From: Alphaproteobacteria bacterium
Lineage (GTDB): Bacteria; Pseudomonadota; Alphaproteobacteria; UBA8366
Length of the DNA: 9,343 bases
Direction: 5' to 3'
Assembly: GCA_018665505.1 (NCBI GenBank)
Contig: JABJCS010000803.1
Coordinates: 1-9,343 of the forward strand
The notes below the pieces were generated by a model that was not told the DNA's origin, searched no databases, and was given only the letters and a program-made list of their open reading frames with translations. A program made the position numbers and the translations under genes. The stretch's first letter is position 1, and every line of letters begins with the position of its first letter. This document shows, one piece after another, positions 6,528-9,343 of the stretch.

Positions 6528-6656
6528 ATGGCCCGACCTGTCGGTGAAAAATCCGATCCCTATATTGCTTCGTGTTGGTCTCCCGCATAGGGTGCGGCGC
6601 GCTGCGCGAAGGGATGCGGCACAAGAAATCAATTCAAAGCGACGGAGCAGTCGAAT

Positions 6657-7568
6657 ATGGGCATGATGGAAGATAAAGTCGTAATCGTCACCGGTGGTGG
6701 CCGTGGTATTGGGCGCGGTATTGCCATGATGATGGCGGAACATGGCGCGAAAGTGGTCGTAAACGACCTGGGTGGTGGCGCAGACGGTGAAGGCCACGAT
6801 AAGGGGCCGGGCCAGGAAGTGGTCGACGAAATTCGGGCAAAAGGTGGCGAAGCCGTTCTCAATGACGAGAGCGTTGCCGATTGGGACGCCGCGCAGCGAA
6901 TGGTCGAGCAGGCGAAGGATACGTTCGGCGGATTGCACGGGGTGGTTAATAACGCCGGTATTCTCCGCGACCGCATTTTCCACAAGATGTCCGAGGAAGA
7001 ATTCGACGCTGTCGTCGCTGTCCATCTGAAAGGCAGCTTCAACGTATCACGCGCGGCCGCGGAGACTTTCCGCAATCAATCCGGAGGTGCATATGTCCAC
7101 ATGACGTCCACATCCGGACTTGTCGGTAACTTCGGCCAGGTGAACTACGGTGCGGCAAAGCTCGGTATTGCCGGGATGTCGAAATGCATTGCGTTGGATA
7201 TGTCACGCTATCGGGTGCGTTCCAATTGCATCTCGCCTTTCGCATGGAGCCGATTGATCGGCACCATTCCGACGAATACGCCGGAAGAGCAGGAGCGGGT
7301 TGCGAAAATTCAACAGATGACACCGGAGAAGATTGCACCCCTCGCGGTTTATCTTTGCAGCGATCAATCGCAAGAAGTGACGGGCCAGATCTTTGGCGTG
7401 CGCTTCAATGAAATCTTCCTGTTTAGCCAGCCGCGCCCGGTGCGCTCCGTACAACGCACGGAAGGCTGGACGCCAGAGAGCATTGCCGAACATGCGATGC
7501 CGGCAATGGAGCCGAGTTTCTCTGAACTGGTTCGTTCCGGCGATGTGTTCACCTGGGATCCTGTATAA
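6657..7568 (+). CDS. SDR family (3R)-hydroxyacyl-CoA dehydrogenase-like protein
   Basis: A 303-residue NAD(P)-dependent short-chain dehydrogenase. The motifs seen are TGGGRGIG (12-19) for the cofactor, VNDLGG (35-40) whose Asp37 suggests NAD preference, NNAG (98-101), and the catalytic set Ser151, Tyr164 and Lys168 in TSTSG and NYGAAK. The sequence GNFGQVNYGAAK and the overall register closely resemble the (3R)-hydroxyacyl-CoA dehydrogenase domain of peroxisomal multifunctional enzyme 2 (HSD17B4), whose active Tyr is also 164. The C-terminal 50 residues exceed a plain SDR and recall the MFE-2 dehydrogenase domain. The likely reaction is oxidation of (3R)-hydroxyacyl-CoA to 3-ketoacyl-CoA. GGAG at 6644-6647 serves the start, though the second or third Met is possible. 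The stop codon is embedded in the ribosome site of the hydratase gene downstream, so the two are co-translated. The natural acyl chain (fatty acid, branched or steroid side chain) is unknown. Confidence 0.85.
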   Translation: MGMMEDKVVIVTGGGRGIGRGIAMMMAEHGAKVVVNDLGGGADGEGHDKGPGQEVVDEIRAKGGEAVLNDESVADWDAAQRMVEQAKDTFGGLHGVVNNAGILRDRIFHKMSEEEFDAVVAVHLKGSFNVSRAAAETFRNQSGGAYVHMTSTSGLVGNFGQVNYGAAKLGIAGMSKCIALDMSRYRVRSNCISPFAWSRLIGTIPTNTPEEQERVAKIQQMTPEKIAPLAVYLCSDQSQEVTGQIFGVRFNEIFLFSQPRPVRSVQRTEGWTPESIAEHAMPAMEPSFSELVRSGDVFTWDPV

Positions 7569-7572
7569 GGAG
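7567..7572 (+). promoter_or_regulatory. Ribosome site overlapping the upstream stop codon
   Basis: AAGGAG lies eight bases before the hydratase ATG, and its first two bases are the last two of the dehydrogenase stop TAA (7566-7568). Ribosomes finishing the first gene would end on this site, which supports coupling of the two products. Confidence 0.75.
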
Positions 7573-7580
7573 CGAACGCC

Positions 7581-8447
7581 ATGGGGCTCGATTACGACCA
7601 CCTGATGAACTATGACATCCCGGAGGTCGAACAGACCTATACCGAGCGCGATACAATGCTGTATGCGCTCGGCGTCGGCCTCAATATGGATCCGCTGGAT
7701 CGCGACGCGCTTCGCTTCACCTATGAGAAGGAGTTGCGAGCGCTACCGACCATGTGTTGTGTTTTGGGCACGCCCGGGAGTTGGATTTCAAAGCCAGATA
7801 CGGGCATCGATTACTTAAAGGTCCTGCACGGCGAGATGGGTTTCACGATCCATCAACCGATCCCGAAATCGGCAAATCTGAAGGCGAAAACGCGGGTGAC
7901 TGACATTTTCGACAAGGGTGCCGATGTCGGTGCCCTGGTCGTACAAACCCGAGAGATTGTTGACGCCGCGACGGGCGAGAAGATCGCAACGACCACGAGT
8001 ACGACATTCGCGCGCGGCAATGGCGGTTTCGGTGGTGAGCGCGGTCCTTCGAGTCCGAAATATATACCGGAAGACCGGGTGGCGGATGAAGTATGCGATC
8101 TGCCCACCTTGCCGCAAGCTGCGCTCATTTACCGTTTGTCAGGTGATTACAATCCCTTACACAGTGACCCTGATACAGCGGAGAGAGCGGGTTTCAAAGC
8201 ACCTATCCTCCACGGACTTTGCACATATGGGGTTGTGGGCCACGCTTTGTTGAAGACTTTGTGCGATTATGATCCGGCGAAATTCAAGGCGATGTCCGCG
8301 CGATTCTCCTCACCTGTCTATCCCGGAGAGACGATTCGCACGGAGATGTGGCGTCTCGGCGATGGCAAAGTCGCATTCCGAGGCAGCATTCCCGCGCGGG
8401 ATAATCTCGTGATTTTGAATCAAGGCCTCGCGGAGATCGCGGAGTAG
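7581..8447 (+). CDS. MaoC-like (R)-specific enoyl-CoA hydratase 2
   Basis: A 288-residue double hot-dog hydratase that adds water to trans-2-enoyl-CoA to make (3R)-hydroxyacyl-CoA. The signature of hydratase 2 enzymes is seen at 184-197, YRLSGDYNPLHSDP, with catalytic Asp189 and His194 (five apart, as in MFE-2), followed by the AGFKAPILHGLCTYG segment (203-217). The N-terminal half (about 10-150) is the degenerate hot-dog that shapes the acyl pocket. Length and layout fit the hydratase 2 domain of MFE-2. The product of this enzyme is the substrate of the dehydrogenase encoded just upstream, so the two form consecutive steps of an (R)-type beta-oxidation, or of its reverse. A sterol carrier domain is absent. 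The gene ends in a hairpin shared with the convergent AhpD-like gene. Confidence 0.88.
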   Translation: MGLDYDHLMNYDIPEVEQTYTERDTMLYALGVGLNMDPLDRDALRFTYEKELRALPTMCCVLGTPGSWISKPDTGIDYLKVLHGEMGFTIHQPIPKSANLKAKTRVTDIFDKGADVGALVVQTREIVDAATGEKIATTTSTTFARGNGGFGGERGPSSPKYIPEDRVADEVCDLPTLPQAALIYRLSGDYNPLHSDPDTAERAGFKAPILHGLCTYGVVGHALLKTLCDYDPAKFKAMSARFSSPVYPGETIRTEMWRLGDGKVAFRGSIPARDNLVILNQGLAEIAE

Positions 8448-8460
8448 GTTTTACTCCGCG
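8438..8460. terminator. Hairpin spanning the stop codons of two convergent genes
   Basis: Arms CGCGGAGTA (8438-8446) and TACTCCGCG (8452-8460) pair perfectly around the five-base loop GGTTT. The stop of the hydratase (TAG, 8445-8447) and the stop of the AhpD-like gene (TAA on the minus strand, 8451-8453) both fall at the top of the stem and in the loop, so each gene ends with GCG-GAG-stop in mirror image. There is no T-run on either strand, so classical intrinsic termination is doubtful. It may stop both convergent transcripts or protect their 3' ends. Confidence 0.55.
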
Positions 8461-9050
8461 GCGTCCGCGTGCTCGGTCGGGAGCGAGTCCCGTTCGATGC
8501 CGTGGCTCAACATATCTTCAATCACGCCGTCCTCCATGCCAATTTGGAGCGCGTCGTTGAAGCGGTTGAAGAAGCCGCACAACGACGTGCGTAGTGTTAA
8601 CTCGACAATCTGTTCTTCCGAGAAATGCGCCTTTAATTGCTCGAAGATGGCGTCCCGCATGTATTGCGGTTTTTCAGTTACCTGAACCGCATAATCTCGC
8701 ACCAGACGGTCGACCTCGTCGAGTCCTGGGCAGTCGTCCTCGAGAATATTGGCGACCGTCTCCGGTGCCAGTCCTTGTTCCGTCAGGCGCGGCGCGTGAT
8801 GCGCAACGCAATAGGTGCATTCGTTTATTTTGGAGACGACGACGAGGGCGATTTCTAGATAGCGTTTTGGCAACAAGGCCTCGTCGGCCAAATCCAATAG
8901 AAGGCCCATGATATGTTTCAAAGCGGGCGGACGATGGGCGAAGACCTTCACCTGATTTAAAAATGGCCCGTAATCTTCGGAAAACCGCTTGTAGATCGGC
9001 TGACAATCAACCGGTACTTCCTCAATGCTCAAGTCGCGCACGCGTGCCAT
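8451..9050 (-). CDS. Carboxymuconolactone decarboxylase / AhpD-like protein
   Basis: A 199-residue helical protein of the carboxymuconolactone decarboxylase superfamily. It has the AhpD-type redox motif ECTYCVAHH, with Cys78, Cys81 and His85 (Cys-x2-Cys-x3-His), preceded by the helix RYLEIALVVVSKIN with the conserved Glu66 about 12 residues before the first Cys. AhpD proteins use such cysteines to reduce peroxiredoxin, but many family members with CxxC have unknown partners, and true decarboxylases lack the pair. The second half (from about 95) resembles a degenerate repeat of the helical bundle. GGAG at 9061-9064 serves the start. The gene is convergent with the hydratase gene and shares its hairpin. 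It lies 69 bases downstream of the interrupted cytochrome c gene on the same strand. A peroxidase-like or thiol-redox role is inferred only from the motif. Confidence 0.82.
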   Translation of the reverse strand: MARVRDLSIEEVPVDCQPIYKRFSEDYGPFLNQVKVFAHRPPALKHIMGLLLDLADEALLPKRYLEIALVVVSKINECTYCVAHHAPRLTEQGLAPETVANILEDDCPGLDEVDRLVRDYAVQVTEKPQYMRDAIFEQLKAHFSEEQIVELTLRTSLCGFFNRFNDALQIGMEDGVIEDMLSHGIERDSLPTEHADAAE

Positions 9051-9119
9051 GATCGGTTATCTCCAATAATTTGAACCTTCGCTATCATTCTGCCGGAATG
9101 CCCGGTTCTCGCAATAGGG

Positions 9120-9343
9120 CTAGTTAGAGACAGATTTTAAATAGGCGATGATATTCGCGCGATCCTTGGCCTTTTAGAGGCCACCGAAGGGCATTTTGTT
9201 TTTGGGAATAAACTTTTTAGGCGCTTTGAGATACTTGTCTAGGTTTTCAGCAGTCCATTCAATACCGGCGGCTTTCTTCGCTTTTAAGTACTTGAAGTAG
9301 CTTTCCGACCCGGCTTTGCGTCCTACGATCCCGTGAAGCGATG
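9120..9343 (-). pseudogene. Class I cytochrome c, 3' part, interrupted by an in-frame stop
   Basis: The window ends inside this gene. Read on the minus strand from 9341, it gives SLHGIVGRKAGSE, then GIEWTAENLDKYLKAPKKFI and KNKMPFGGL, which is the typical class I (mitochondrial-like, c2-type) cytochrome c. The Met in KMPFGG is the sixth haem ligand; the CxxCH motif lies outside the window. After GGL comes TAA (9174-9176), then the same frame continues with KAKDRANIIAYLKSVSN and a second stop, TAG (9120-9122). This last stretch is the conserved C-terminal helix, where related proteins have a Lys at the place of the TAA; one base change (AAA to TAA) would explain it. The helix packs on the N-terminal helix in this family, so its loss should disturb folding. 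The gene may be freshly broken, read through, or carry a base error. If truncated and still made, it ends at 9174. Confidence 0.65.

Noticed and set aside
6324..7025. Open frame of 233 codons on the minus strand
   Set aside because: It lies opposite the FNR-like and SDR genes, both with clear motifs, and its translation resembles no protein family.
9120..9343. Altered genetic code reading TAA as an amino acid in cytochrome c
   Set aside because: TAA ends several other intact genes in the window at the expected protein length, so reassignment is not supported.

Overview
The window looks like an accessory stretch of an alphaproteobacterial chromosome. The gene families point that way: a PAS_5-type protein, a CbtB/CbtA cobalt transporter pair, an FNR/FixK-type regulator behind a perfect FNR/FixK box, a mitochondrial-like class I cytochrome c, and fatty-acid enzymes resembling the two halves of peroxisomal MFE-2. 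This assignment comes from family recognition only. No rRNA, tRNA, transposase, CRISPR array or prophage gene was seen.

Left part (1-2385). The 3' end of a glutathione S-transferase-like gene enters from the left and meets, tail to tail, a minus-strand pair cbtB-cbtA (predicted cobalt uptake). Upstream of cbtB on the same strand lies an orphan PAS_5-type sensory protein. A 340-base AT-rich gap with several short dyads separates it from the next gene.

Middle (2386-5753). A secreted c-type cytochrome of the P460 kind (plus strand) converges on a long IlvD/Edd-family dehydratase (minus strand), whose three cluster cysteines are placed as in sugar-acid dehydratases. The dehydratase diverges from a DUF427 gene across an intergenic region with a 23-bp imperfect dyad. 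An FNR/CRP-family regulator follows. It is preceded by the perfect palindrome TTGATGCGCATCAA, and its own recognition helix has the residues that read this site, so autoregulation or control by a paralogue is likely. Its cysteine pattern does not match a classical oxygen-sensing FNR.

Right part (6657-9343). Two tightly coupled plus-strand genes encode an SDR (3R)-hydroxyacyl-CoA dehydrogenase-like protein and a double hot-dog (R)-enoyl-CoA hydratase: the two catalytic modules of MFE-2 as separate proteins in the same order. They converge on a carboxymuconolactone decarboxylase/AhpD-like gene. A perfect 9-bp-stem hairpin overlaps both stop codons at this junction. At the right edge is the 3' end of a class I cytochrome c gene with an in-frame TAA before its C-terminal helix. 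The helix is still encoded in frame after the stop, so the gene seems recently broken, read through, or affected by a base error.

Taken together, the window mixes redox and respiratory functions (P460-like cytochrome, FNR-like regulator, cytochrome c, AhpD-like protein) with acyl-CoA and sugar-acid metabolism and cobalt supply. No single pathway unites it, and I do not see a clear new multi-gene system. The best leads are the regulator with its perfect box, the interrupted cytochrome c, the shared stop-codon hairpin and the divergent P460-like protein.
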